A model generated the notes under the pieces. That model was given only the letters and a program-made list of their open reading frames with translations, made no database searches and had not been told where the DNA came from. From contig NC_083386.1 in assembly GCF_031755915.1 (NCBI RefSeq), positions 20,507,001-20,571,000 of the forward strand: a stretch of 64,000 bases of DNA. Reading direction: 5' to 3'. Every line of letters starts with the position of its first letter. The first letter of the stretch is position 1. Below, piece after piece: positions 36,898 to 48,697 of the stretch. The stretch is from Ziziphus jujuba (taxonomy: Eukaryota; Streptophyta; Magnoliopsida; Rosales; Rhamnaceae). Both the position numbers and the translations under genes were made by a program.

Positions 36898-38349
36898 ATT
36901 TAATATTAAATTAAAGCATTGATCAAATAAGACATTTGAAATGCCTTTAACTATTTAGTCAAGGACTCATATAATTCTGAGTTTGCAGTCAATTCCCCTT
37001 AACATGTCTAAGCAAAGTGCATGATTCAAAGTTGAATTTAGCAAAAGTCAAGATGAATTTTTAAAAGTGCTGAGAGAAACTTTATTGCTTCCAAGATGAA
37101 AAATAAGAAAATTGTTTGTATAGTGTTCCGTAAGAGTGAATTTTCTATAATTTCTGGGAAGACACTAAACTTCCTTTGCTTGAAATTTGGTTAAAATATT
37201 TATCAGCCAACGAAATAAAAATACTCCATTTCAGTTAAATAAATTGCATTCTTAAGTGAGCGAGCTTGACAATACAAATCATAGTGGAACTTTTGAGCAA
37301 AACTTTACAACTCTGAGGCAAATACAAAAAATGAATCCCTAACAAATTGTTAAATAAAATCTAAACCCATCAAAATGGCTTTATCATAAATTTTACCATG
37401 ATAACACAATAAACTTGAAAAAGATATTAGATACCTAAGCTGAGACATTTTTTAGAAAATTCATTCCAAGATAGCATTTATGTATATGAGAGTACTTTGC
37501 TAGAGACATCCTATGTTTCAGAGAATTGAAAAATTAATTTATCAATTGAATAGATGAGTGGAATTGTTAAGTGAGTTCCTCATAAAACATCAGAGCAAAT
37601 AATGGATTCTGAGGCAAAAATTTACTTTGTAAGTCAAATTCATAATAAATCCTCTTACTAGCCACAAAATGAATTTTTTAGAAACCTAACTATTTTCGAG
37701 CCGAATTTCATTAGGAATAATATATTTTCTAAGACAATCATAAAATCCATTTTAGAAGTCAAATAATTTAATATGAAAGATGTACTTGCGCATTTTTTTT
37801 TCCATAAATCTTCATTCTTTTCATCCACAATCTACCCATTTCGGTTAAAGCTTAATACAAAGACATTTAATCGATGCGTTATAGATGAAACCCACAAGTC
37901 TACATATGGTTTATTGATATCACTATTTTGAGGATAGTTTGTAGTTTTCTAGATGAAAAACTATAATGCCAGACCACATAGTTTGTAGCTCCTCCAGTCC
38001 AAGACTTACTTGTGGTTATTCCAATCCGAGATTGACTTGTTGGTTTTTAATATTGCAAGAGCTTATACTTATTATAGACTAGCTAAACTAAATATGCCAT
38101 ATGAAGTTTTTTTTGCTTGACGGTTATGCAAAAGGATAAACACATAGAATATGAAATGAAAGAAAGAAGACACTAAAATTTTATTAATTTGAAAATGTAA
38201 AAGGAGGGTTAAGTGTACCTCTAGCACCCCTTAACAAAGCAAAACAAGAAAAACTAAAACAACAATTTCATGTTCATGTAATGTTAAAATATTAATAACA
38301 AAAGGAGTTGGAATGATAAATTTGGAGGTTCTCAAGTTCCAACTAGAGG
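36898..38349. other. spacer without recognised gene
   Basis: AT-rich DNA between the small repeats and the copia LTR. I see no coding region longer than background, no terminal repeats and no RNA gene. Confidence 0.55.
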
Positions 38350-39047
38350 TGTTGACTTATTGCTTCTCTATGTTGAGGAGCCAAGACAACTTGAAATATA
38401 TGGTTTCTCAATTCTTCAACATGGAGAAAGGGAAGCCAAGTTAAACCCCATGTATTTACCTATAAATAGTCATACTGGTGGAGTGGAGACAGCAACCTAA
38501 ATGAGCCTTATCGGAAAGTAGATAGAATAAGCAACAAGTGAGAAGCTTTTGTCAAGAGTGAGAGAAAATAGAAAGAGAGAAGAACAAGAGAGAAAAAGTG
38601 GATCTTATCAATCCAACACTATTAGGTCTTCTTCAAATCTCAATATATTGTAGTGGATGATCTGGACTACAATCTTAATGGTCTAGTTGCTATTTCATCT
38701 TCCTATGAATTCCATTTGGTTGAAGCCAAACTTGTCAGTTTGATGAATATTTTATTAAAGTCACTATTTGAGTGAAGTGTGAGAGCCTCTAAATGTTACG
38801 TAGAAAGGAATTTGTTGTAAACCATTATTTATGGATAGTGGAGGAGTTTTGGACTGAGGTCGTGTGGTTTTCTCTCTTTGTTTTAATGGCTTCTACGTAA
38901 ATTTTTTGGTGTGAACATTGGCTTATTTCTTTTAATTTATTTTGGTTCTCTCTCTAACCCATTTAGTTGTACATATAGGAAAAATGAATTATTCCACTTC
39001 ATTATTTATTATTATTATTTGTGTGGTTTTTTTTTTTTCTCCTCCAA
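38350..39047 (+). repeat. 5' LTR of nested-host copia element
   Basis: Starts TGTTGACTTATTGC and ends in CTCCTCCAA just before the primer-binding site. It aligns along its length with 47574-48290: both have ACTTGAAATATATGGTTTC, GGTGGAGTGGA, GTGAGAAGCTT, TATGAATTCCATTT, GATGAGTATTTTGTTGAAG-type text and a final CATTATTTATTATT. Numerous differences and small indels show an old insertion. Exact ends are approximate. Confidence 0.8.
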
Positions 39048-39051
39048 TAAA

Positions 39052-39063
39052 TGGTATCTGAGC
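39052..39063 (+). other. copia primer-binding site
   Basis: TGGTATCTGAGC, one mismatch from the plant initiator tRNA-Met complement TGGTATCAGAGC, placed four bases after the LTR and 41 bases before the gag ATG. Confidence 0.8.
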
Positions 39064-39103
39064 TTATAGTTATTATACTGATATTTTTTATAATGCATGT
39101 TAA

Positions 39104-39917
39104 ATGGAGAAATTGAGTAAATCCTATTTGATGATCAAACTAAAGACTTCAAATTACACAATTTGGAAGTCCCAGTTAGAGGATTTATTATTTGAGCATG
39201 ATCTTTGTGAACCCAAAAAAGGAGATGCAGCCAGACCAAATGATATTGATGAGCTAGATGGGCAAAGATAAAGAGGAAAGCTATTGGAAAAATTAGGTAA
39301 TGGCTTGGCAATAGTGCATATGCTTCGATTGCATAGGAAAGCAATTCCCACAATTTGTGGAAGATCCTGGAGTATAGATGTTTGAGATTAAAATTGCTCA
39401 AAATAAAGCTTTTTTTTTTTAAATGAAATGCTTATAAAGTTAAAATATCAAGATGGAAGTCCCATTGTAGAGCATTTAGGCAATTTCAAGGATTTTCTGA
39501 ACCAATGTGGACCATTACAAATGACTTTTGACGATGAAGTACAAGCTTTGATATTAATGGGTTCGTTGCCTAATAGATAGGAAACACTCATTGTTTCACT
39601 GAGTAATTTTGCTCATAATAGTAAAATTCCCATGAAGATGGTCTCTAATAGCATGAGAAATGAAAAGACTAGGAGCAAGGAGCAAAGAATAAATATAAAG
39701 TCGCATGTACTCATCTCTAATAGACAAGGATGGAGCAAAAGTTGAAACCTTAAAAAACCATTACTATGATGATGGTTTTGATGACAAGTCATGAGGGAGT
39801 TCCAAGCCAAGGAAAGAGATTACATGCTTTCATTATGGTAAGCAAGGCCATAAGAAGTTTTAGTTTAGACAATGGAAAAAAGAACAAAACAATGAGAGAG
39901 GTGATGAACATAATACT
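39104..39917 (+). pseudogene. copia gag, interrupted by gypsy insertion
   Basis: Starts at ATG 39104 and reads MEKLSKSYLMIKLKTSNYTI, then WKSQLEDLLFEHDLCEP, a usual copia Gag N-terminus that packages element RNA. Stop codons and frame changes follow, but HLGNFKDFLNQCGPL, DDEVQALILMGSLP and a zinc-knuckle remnant CFHYGKQGHKKF (second and last Cys lost) are visible. The reading reaches the gypsy insertion point in GDEHN-T and resumes beyond it at 45802. Confidence 0.85.
39910..39917. repeat. target-site duplication, left copy
   Basis: ATAATACT immediately left of the gypsy element; the same eight bases follow it at 45794-45801. Five bases is the usual Ty3-gypsy duplication, so part of the match may be chance or sequence already present. 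Confidence 0.75.
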
Positions 39918-41017
39918 TGATACGAACCTAGGACGACCTGCTCCTAAACTCGTATTATATTAGCCCGGATCTAATTATGTTCAAGTTCTAACGGTCACCT
40001 TGACCCCTAACCAACCTGTGATTAGAAACCTTGGTATATAATGAAGACGCCACAATAGGTGATAGAAGGTCTATTGATAAGTCAAACTAAAACACTCATT
40101 CACTAATGATGTTTTAGGTGTTCAAAAGAACAAAGAGAATTCAATCTCACAAATACTTTTTTGTATAAAATTCAAGCTTGATTTGTCATTGAAAATAAGC
40201 CTTTCAGTAGGCTAAGATTACAAAGAAAAAACCCTAAAAAATTAATAAAAAACCAGACTCAAAGTGTGGAGAAAAAGAAAGTAGAAAAAAGGAAAGTAGA
40301 GAAAAACAAAGTGCCTAATTTTTCCTAGTTTCCTAAACTAGTTTGGATTAATTATTTCCTTTATTTTGAATTAGGAATTAATCAATTTACAATGGAAATA
40401 ATAAATTAATAAATTTTCTATACTTATTTGTCCAGAAAATAAATAAATAAGAACTAAAAAGTAATGGAAGTTTCCTAAAACCAATCTTTGACCAATTTAA
40501 ACTCCAAATCAGGTTCAATATGCTTTTTAGGATGCCAAATAAGCTGAATATGAAGTCCCACACGTTTCCCTTGCTTGTAAGAAAGAAAAAAAGCCAACTC
40601 AGCACAATACAGTAAAGCCAGCACAACGTACAGTAAAACCCGGCAAATCTTGGACCCATGCGCACACCACCTGTTTGTTTGCCTTTGAAGCTCCCTTGAC
40701 TTGATTTCATGACTTATAAGACTTATGAATTGAATCCATAAAGTTTTGGAACCATTTCATGCTGCCCGATCTCCATTTGTGCACCAAAACCGCTATCCGG
40801 GTCCATAACGGCCTCCATCACTTGTATGCTTAGGATAGGTCCTGGCTCTTCAGATATGGACAAACCCTTTTCAGTATGAATTATTCCTTGGATAAAAGCA
40901 GCAATATTTTCCTTAAACTTCTTAGCTTGAGCTCTAGTGATCGGCCTGGTTTTCATCTGTATCGCGTTGGCACCCTAGTGGGTTGTCAGTTGAGCAGGTT
41001 CGGGCGGATTCGCATCA
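39918..41017 (-). repeat. gypsy 3' LTR (left copy)
   Basis: On plus it starts TGATACGAACCTAGG and ends GATTCGCATCA, giving inverted ends TGAT/ATCA. It matches 44632-45793 throughout. The terminal codons of pol (TRPITRAQAKKFKENIAAFI and following) lie inside it. Confidence 0.92.
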
Positions 41018-43478
41018 TTCCCCTCCTCTTGAAAATGATTTGCCCTCAAATCAAAGTCATCACCTGCAGAAAAAGGAGACAAATCAACAACATTGAAGGT
41101 AGCACTAACATTATACTCACCCGGCAAGTCAAGTCTGTAAGCATTGTCGTTTATCCGCTTCAAAACTTGAAAATGTCCGTCTCCTCTCAGCATTAGTTTT
41201 GATTTCCGCTGCTCAGGAAATCTCTCCTTCCTTGGTTGAAACCAAAACTAATCTCCTGGGTCAAACACTATCACAACAAATACTAAAAATACAAGTTCAT
41301 CACACTTTTTAATTTTAGCAAATAATCTCTCCCAAATTTTCAAATTTCCACTAAGTAAAGCTTTCAATAATGCAGATAAAGTTCTATGCAACAAAAACAT
41401 CTTTAAATAAGTATCTTTAATATTCATGACCAGCAATGATTTCTTATTCATAATTACTTTATTAACATCACCAAAGCTAAGATAAAAAATTCTATTTTTC
41501 CTCTCTTTTCTTTCTTTTCCTTTCTCACTCACGGATTCATTGAATTTTGCATCACTCTCGGCTTTTGCTCCAATTTTCTTACTCTCAGATTTGTTTAAAT
41601 TCTTCCACTCAACCTGGGTTTCAGAGGACTTACCTTCGACAGCAAGCTCACCTTTCCCCTCTTGAATGGATGGTGGAACCCTTGGTACCATACTAGCCTT
41701 CTCTTTGAGCCTTTCGGCTTCCTTCCTTTGTTGCATTTGTAGTTGATCTCTAAAAACCTCCTGGGTCAATGGCAGCAGCTGGAACTTCTTACCTTTAAAT
41801 CTAAAAACAATACAACTCTCTCGACCATAATGAGTAGCATCTTTATCAAATTTCCATGGTCTACCTAATAGAATATGTCCGACATGCATAGGCACAACAT
41901 CACACAAAACAATATCCACATATTTATCTATGCTAAATTTTACCTTGGCTTGTTTATTCACTTTCGTTTCACCACTATCATTAAGCCATTGTAATCTATA
42001 TGGTTTTGGATGTTTAATAGTTGTTAAGCCTAATTTATCAACCACAATGTTACTAATTACGTTTGTACAACTCTCACTATCAATAATCATACTACAAAGT
42101 TTACCTTGGATTTCACATCGGATGTGGAAGATGTTTTCTCTTTGAACATGGTCCTCATCCTTGTATGCGGCAAGTACTCTTCTAGAAACCAAGTTTAATT
42201 CAGCATTCGATGCATTCAAAGTTTTGGCCTCATCCTCTAAGTCCTTCTCCTCTTGCTCGGCTTCATCTTCACTTTCCTCACTTTCCGATTCTAGCTCACC
42301 ATTGCCTTTCAACACCATGATCCTTTTATTTGGGCATTGGCTAGCAATGTGTCCTTGTCCCTGGCACTTAAAACAAATAATTTCTCTAGATCTTGAAGGT
42401 TTAGGATCAGATTTTACCTCATGTTTAGGTGCTTCGACGGATTCGGCTTTGGACTCCCTTTTTGGCTTAATGGAGCTTTCTTCACCTAGTTTCGGTTTTT
42501 GTCTTGCTTCAAAGATGGGATTACTTCTCCAAGCACTTGGATTTGATCTTCTGCTGCTAGAAACTCCTCCAAACCGTAAGCCTACACCCCTCCTTTTGAA
42601 TTGATGCTCTAATTTAATAGCCACATGCAACATCTCTTCCAATTCCATATATTGTTGCAATTCTAATTGGTTGGCTATCTCACGATTCAAACCACCAAGG
42701 AATCTTGCCATGGTTGCTTCTCTATCCTCATTAATGTTTAATCTCATCATAAGCATCTCCATATCCTTGTAATAATCCTCACAGACATACTTCCTTGAGA
42801 TAGGGATTGAAGCCTTTGATGCAGCAACCTATGATAATGTGATGGTATGAACCGCTTCCTCATGGCTCCCTTCATTTGGTGCCATGTAGTGATCAAAGTC
42901 ATCACCAACTCTCCTTCGGGTGTTTTGCTCATTGGTCCACTATTGGAGTGCGTAATGACCAAACTCCATTGCTGCCATCTTCACCTTCTTGGCCTCCGAA
43001 TAATGATGACAATCAAAAATCATCTCCATTCTCTCTTCCCATTCCAAATATGCTTCCGGATCACTTTTATCCATGAATGGTGGTATGTTTACCTTGATGT
43101 TGCCAAGATCATCATCTTCATTCCTTGCTGGTCTCCTATCCTTTCTTGAGGTTCAAAAATTTCATCAAACCCCTCATCCAAGTCATCTCCATAGTTACTT
43201 CCGCCGAATTCCTTTCTTGGTCGCCCTCGACCTCCTCGACCTCGACCTCCATGAGCATCTAACCTTATATTGGGCACTCCTTGGGATATTTCTAACCTGT
43301 CCATCTTTTGATTTGAATGTTCAAATCGGGCATTCATCCGCTATAATTGCTCCAATATAGCCCTCATGTCCGCTTGCTCACCACTCCCCGAAGCTCGGGA
43401 ACCACCATGGAATCCTACGGACACTTCTTCATTAATTCTCAAAAGTGGATCTCCTCTTCTCACCCTTGAATCTGCCAT
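40723..43478 (-). pseudogene. gypsy gag-protease with fused integrase tail
   Basis: Gag starts at ATG 43478 (MADSRVRRGDPLLRINEE); a stop and frameshifts occur near 43340 and 43090-42760. The long open frame 42762-41248 (504 residues) holds the Gag C-terminus (EATMARFLGGLNREIANQLE), the zinc knuckle CFKCQGQGHIASQC (from residue 130) and a retropepsin whose catalytic triplet reads DSE (residues 228-230) instead of DSG, followed by LLGRPWKFDKDATHYGR. After FYLSFGDVNKV the text jumps to VFDPGD, one stop, then FPEQRKSKLMLRGDGHFQVL, the integrase tail. RT, RNase H and integrase core are missing. The pol end runs into the LTR after another stop (MKTRPITRAQAKKFKENIAA). Confidence 0.9.
41018..41030 (-). 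other. gypsy polypurine tract
   Basis: Minus-strand AAGAGGAGGGGAA directly before the 3' LTR; it primes plus-strand cDNA synthesis. Confidence 0.85.
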
Positions 43479-44615
43479 GTTAGTATAAATAATGTAAAAT
43501 AAAATAAATTCTCACCAAATATCACTCCCTCACGTGTTTCACTCAATTAAGAACTCGACACTTGTGTTTGCACACTAATTTCGGCTTTTAACCCTCTTTT
43601 GTGCTCACACTCTCTTGCCTTTTTCCTGTCAATTAATTATCTCAAAGTTCTAATTAAAACACCCAAAAAACAGCAATTAGATTACAAGTATGTTTTAATT
43701 AAATTTATTAACAAAATAGTAGCAAAAAAAAGAAAAAAAAAAAGCAATACTGAAGGAATTCAATAAAACCTAGTTTTAGGCTTTTCTAGGTAAAATAAAG
43801 CAAATTAATGAGAAAACTTTGGAATTTTGAAGAACCAGACCAGATGGTAATATATTATGAGTTCAAGAATAAAATTCTAGAAAAATAAATTCAAATACGA
43901 ACAAGAATCAAAGAGAACAAAAATATAGAAAAATGTTGGTTGTTGTTCTTGTAATTCAAGTTTTGTATCAAATCCTTTAACTAATTTTAATCCAAATAAT
44001 TTAAGCACCCAAAATTCAAATATCCAACAAAATAATTCTCCAGAAACTCAAAATATCACAAATCAAATCTCCAAATCAAACAAGTTCCCAAACTCAAATT
44101 TCAACACCAAATTCAACAAACCCGAAATTTTTTTTTTTTCTATTCGGCTTTACCTCTTCTTTTTTTTTTTTTTTTTCACTCACAGAACATAAACAACTGT
44201 AGTATCAAGAATAATTACCAAAATTTCAATTCCAACTCCAAAACAAACACCAAACCCATGACCTCCCAATCAAAAATTCAAATTGTGTGATTTTCTTTCT
44301 TTTTTTTTATTCCGCAAACCCCACTCTTCAAATTTTTTTTTTGAATATATGAATGCAAATATTTAAGACTAAAACAGCAAAGTAAAATCAAAAAAAACCA
44401 AAATTAACAAGAACAATGATGAAAAACAACTAACAAACTAGGAAACAAAAATACGATAAAACTAAGAAACCTAATCAACTAGGAATGAATTTTTATTTTT
44501 TTTTAATGATGCAGAACGTGTATCGGATGGAAACAACCTTAACCTAATGCTAAAATTGCAGAATAACACAAAAACAAATAAATCAAATAAAGATAGATCA
44601 AGCCTGAACAAAATT
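43479..44615 (-). other. gypsy 5' leader, non-coding
   Basis: About 1.1 kb between the primer-binding site and gag ATG. It is rich in A and T runs (for example 44130-44180 and 44300-44340) and in AAATTCAA-type words. No gene is recognised; a long untranslated leader is usual for Ty3-gypsy elements. Confidence 0.7.
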
Positions 44616-44629
44616 TGGCTCTGATACCA
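44616..44629 (-). other. gypsy primer-binding site
   Basis: Minus-strand TGGTATCAGAGCCA, a perfect initiator tRNA-Met complement, two bases beyond the 5' LTR end (ATCA). Confidence 0.92.
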
Positions 44630-44631
44630 AA

Positions 44632-45793
44632 TGATATGAACCTAGGATGACCTGCTCCTAAACCCGTATTATATTAGCTCGGATCTACTTATGTTCAAGT
44701 TCTAATGGTCACCTTGACCCCTAACCAACCTGTGATTAGAAACCTTGGTATATAATGAAGATGCCATAATAGGTGATGGAAGGGCTATTGATAAGTCAAA
44801 CTAAAACACTCATTCACTAATGGTATTTTAGGTGTTCGAAAGAACAAAGAGAATTCAATCTCACAAATAATTTTCTGTATAAAATTCAAGCTTGATTTGT
44901 CATTGAAAATAATCCTTTTAATAGGCTAAGATTACAAAGAAAAAACCCTAAAAAATTAATTAAAAACCAGACTCAAAGTGTGGAGAAAAAGAAAATAGAG
45001 AAAAGGAAAGTAGAGAAAAAGAAAGTGCCTAATTTTTCCTAGTTTCCTAAGCTAGTTTGGATTTATTAATTCCTTTATTTTGAATTAGGAATTAATTAAT
45101 TTACAATGGAAATAATAAATTAATAACTTTCCTAAACTTATTTTTCTAGCAAATAAATAAATAAAAACTAAAAACTAATGGAAGTTTCCTAAAACAAAAA
45201 GTAAAAACAAATTAGGAAACTAAAATACTAGTTTTTTGACTAAGTTGACTTTGACCAATCTTTGACCAATTTAAACTCCAAATCAGCTTCAATATACTTT
45301 GTAGGATGCCAAATAAGCTGAATATGAAGTCCCACACGTTGCCCTTGCTTGTAAGAAAGAGAAAAAGCCAACTTAGCACAATACAGTAAAGCCAGCACAA
45401 AATACAGCAAAACCCGTCAAATCTTGGACCCATGCACACACCACTTGTTTGTTTGCCTTTGAATCAGACTTGACTTGATTTCATGACTTAGAAGACTTAT
45501 GAATTGAATCCATAAAGTTTTGGAACCATTTCATGCTGCCCGATCTCCATTTGTGCACCAAAACCACTATCTGGGTCCATACCGGCCTCCATCACTTATA
45601 TACTTAGAATAGGTCTTGGCTCTTTGGATATGGACAAGTCCTTTTGAGTATGAATTATTCCCTAGATAAAAGCAGCAATATTATCCTTAAACTTCTTAGC
45701 TTGAGCTCTAGTGATCGGCCCGGTCTGCATCTGTATCGGGTCGGCACCCCAGCAAGTTGTCGGTTGAGCAGGTTTTCGGGCGGATTCGCATGA
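44632..45793 (-). repeat. gypsy 5' LTR (right copy)
   Basis: Starts TGATATGAACCTAGG and ends GATTCGCATGA on plus; the final CA has become GA. It contains an extra stretch near 45200-45255 relative to the left LTR. Confidence 0.92.
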
Positions 45794-45801
45794 ATAATAC
45801 T

Positions 45802-47573
45802 GCAGCAGTATCTAATAGAGTCATCATTATCCTTTATGACAACAATTATATAAATCTAATCACAATAATTGTCAGTGGCTTATTAATTTTGGTGTACCAT
45901 GCTATGTCACATCTCATCATGACCTTTTCACATCATATTGCACAATCAGTTTAGCTATGTGAAAATGAGAAGTGATGTAGAATACAAGGTTATAGGCATT
46001 GGAGAATATGTTTGCGAGCCAATACCAAATGCAAGTTGTTATTGAAGAATGTTAAACATGTTCTTGAGATCTTCCTCAATATGATATCCATAAATGTATT
46101 TGATGATGAAGGCTACCAGATCTATTTAGGTGAAGGATGATGGAAGGTCATTAATGGATTTTTGATGGTGGTAAAAGGTATAACATTTTTTTTTTTGAAT
46201 GTTTGGCAAGCAAAATAACATAAAGTTGTGAATGACACTGATGAATCTTCCATATAGCTATGACATATAAGACTTTGTCATGTAAGTGTGAAAGGGATGC
46301 AAATTTTATCCAAAAAGCATGAAGTTCTTGGTTTGAAGAAGATAAACTTAAAGATATGCATATACTACTTAATTAGAAAGAAACACAGAATTGCATTCAA
46401 GAGTTTCTTTCCCTTCGTAAAAACTAAAATTTTAGATTTGGTGCATACAATTGTTTATTTTATGGATGCCAAGAGTTTGGGTGGTGCTCAATATTATGTT
46501 TTTTTTTTATTGATTACTGCTTAAGAAAAGTTTGGGGTTTCATATTGAAGGTAAACGCCACATATTGGGTACCTTTAAATAGTTTCATGTTATTTTGACA
46601 AAGAAACTAAAAGAAAGTTTTGATGTTTTCATGCAGATAATGGTGGTAAATACAAAGGATAATTTGAAAAGTACTTCAAAGTTTGCAAAATTAGATTAGA
46701 GAAATTTGTACCGAAAACACCATAAAATAATGAGGTTGCAGAGAGAATGAATTGCGTGATCAATGATAGGATTAGGTGCATGTTCTCATGCAAAGTTGCC
46801 TAAGTTCTTTTGGAAAGAGTCAATGAGAATAGTGATGGACCTTATAAATCAGTCGCATTTAATTTCCTTGGATGGTGATATACTAGAAAAGATTTGGACT
46901 ATGACTATCTGAGGGTTTTATATGCTAGGCATTTGTGCATGTCTCCAGAGATGATCAAACAAAGCTTGACGATAGAGCAAAGCAATACATTTTCATTGTG
47001 TATGGCCATAAAAAATTTGGCTATAGATTCTAGGATCATGTTGATAGGATAGTCATCATAAGCAAAGATGGTATACTCTTTAAATATGAAATCATTGTAG
47101 ACTTTGAGAAGAATGAAAAGCCAAAGTCTATTGATGAAAAGGTTTTTGTTCCAGCTACTCCACCTATGGGATATGATGACATGGAAGATGTTCAAGGAGG
47201 AGATGACAATATTGATGTAGATGACAATCCTACTAATGATGAGCCTACAACTGTAGATGAGCATGGAGATATGAATCTTCCGAAACTAGCAGCCAGAACT
47301 CATTTAAGAAGATCAACTATGTAGAGATGACCTTTTAGTTTGTATCCACCTCATAAGTATGTGATGATCAATGATGATGAAGAGCCAGAGGGCTAACAAG
47401 AAGCCAAGGAAAATGAGAACAAAAACGAGTAGCTAGACGATATACAAGATGAGACGGAATCCTTGCATAAGTTCCACTTATGTTTTGGTGATAGAAAACC
47501 TATGTTGGATGGATACACAAATGAATATAGATTGCAAGAAGCCCTCTTCCATGTTGGTTGTGAGAGGGAAATT
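45802..47573 (+). pseudogene. copia pol remnant lacking reverse transcriptase
   Basis: Continuation of the copia element after the gypsy insertion. Recognisable pieces: TAAVSNRVIIIL at the start; a GAG-pre-integrase-like stretch; integrase fragments MDAKSLGGAQYYVF, ADNGGKYKG, KFVPKTP and AERMN with stops between; LRRSTM; then QDETESLHK joined at about 47470 to FHLCFGDRKPMLDGYTNEYRLQEA. In copia proteins the first text is the RT start and the second is the RNase H entry (LCFG..KP.LDGYTD), so almost all RT has been deleted. Many stops; not functional. Confidence 0.82.
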
Positions 47574-48290
47574 TGTTAAGTTGTCACTTATCCATGTGGA
47601 GGAACCAAGACCACTTGAAATATATGGTTTCCCACTTCTTCAATGTTGAGAATGTGAAACCAAGTTAAGGTCCACTTATTTACTTATAAAGTGTTTTGGT
47701 GGAGTGGAAAGAGTAACCCAAATAAGTCTTGCAGCAAAGCAGATAGAATAGGCAGAAAGTGAGAAGCTTCTCTTAAGAGTGAAAGAAAAGAAACAGTTAC
47801 AGGAAAAGAGCGAGAGGGAAGGAAGAGAGAGAAAAAAATGGGTATTCTAAGTCAACTTCTTCAAATTTCAGTATCATTATATTGGGCGATGTCGACTACA
47901 ATCATAACTGTCTAGATAGCTATTTCCTCTTTCTATGAATTCCATTTAGGTTGAAGCCATACTTGTTAGTTTGATGAGTATTTTGTTGAAGACACTCTTT
48001 GAGTGATGTGTGAAAGCCTTTAGATATTATTAAGAGAGGAATTTTTTGTAATCCATTATTCGTGGATAATGGATGAGTTTTGGACCTAGGTCTTGTGGTT
48101 TTCTCTCTTTTATTTGAAGAATTTCGACATAAAATTTTTGGGGTTAATATTTACCTATTTATGTTTATTTCCAATATTCATTATGATTTTATGGCTAACA
48201 CCCATTTAATTACACAAAGAGAGAAAAATGAATTATTCCTCTGCATTATTTATTATTGTTATTTGTGTGACTTTTTTCTAAAAAGGTGAA
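47574..48290 (+). repeat. 3' LTR of nested-host copia element
   Basis: Starts TGTTAAGTTGTCACTT and aligns with 38350-39047. The right limit is approximate because the last bases (ACTTTTTTCTAAAAA) diverge from the 5' copy. Confidence 0.78.
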
Positions 48291-48686
48291 GCTTGATTCC
48301 TAAACAGTGTTGATTGGATTTAGGAGAGTCTAGATACTTATCACCCCTGTCTTAGTCTTATTTCTAGTTGTTAAAAAGTATTCTTGTATAATGGTAACTT
48401 TTCAATTTCTCACATTAATTGTGAATGTAATAAAGTTGCAAACCTTTTAACTATAGCAGCTATAGCTATGAGTTAGGTTTTCATTTTCTTCATATTGCTC
48501 CTATCAAAGTGAGACATATTATTGCTGGTAATTGTAGAGGGGTTCCCTCATCTCGTGAAATAGTAATATGGTTTCTTGGGCTTTTGGTCCCCAGTAGACC
48601 AATGCGTCATAAAAATATATATTTAATTAAAAACTATAATTCTTTTTCACCTCAAATTGCAAATAAAATTGAGCAATTGGAACATT
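48291..48686. other. spacer between copia and CACTA elements
   Basis: No confident gene. The frame around 48509 contains IIAGNCRGVPSSREIVIWFL, faintly like the start of LINE endonucleases (WNCRG), but it is too short to assign. Confidence 0.4.
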
Positions 48687-48697
48687 CACTACTAGAA
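48687..48697 (+). repeat. CACTA terminal repeat (left end)
   Basis: CACTACTAGAA, a common plant CACTA terminus, followed at once by GCGACGC-type motifs. It marks the left end of the second CACTA element; the opposite terminus was not found. Confidence 0.7.

Larger units (their letters stand above)
39918..45793 (-). mobile_element. Ty3-gypsy retrotransposon lacking RT, nested in copia
   Basis: A 5876-bp element in minus orientation, bounded by LTRs 39918-41017 and 44632-45793 and flanked by ATAATACT. It has a primer-binding site (44616-44629) and polypurine tract (41018-41030). The internal part is only about 3.6 kb: gag, zinc knuckle and protease are present, reverse transcriptase, RNase H and the integrase core are absent, and only the integrase C-terminal tail remains. 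It inserted into the copia gag-pol region, so it is younger than that copia element. The LTRs are closely similar apart from an indel of about 57 bp (extra in the right copy near 45200-45255). Confidence 0.92.

Noticed and set aside
42161..42604. 147-codon plus-strand Ser-rich frame
   Set aside because: Antisense to the gypsy gag-protease frame; the Ser runs mirror the acidic Glu/Asp-rich linker.
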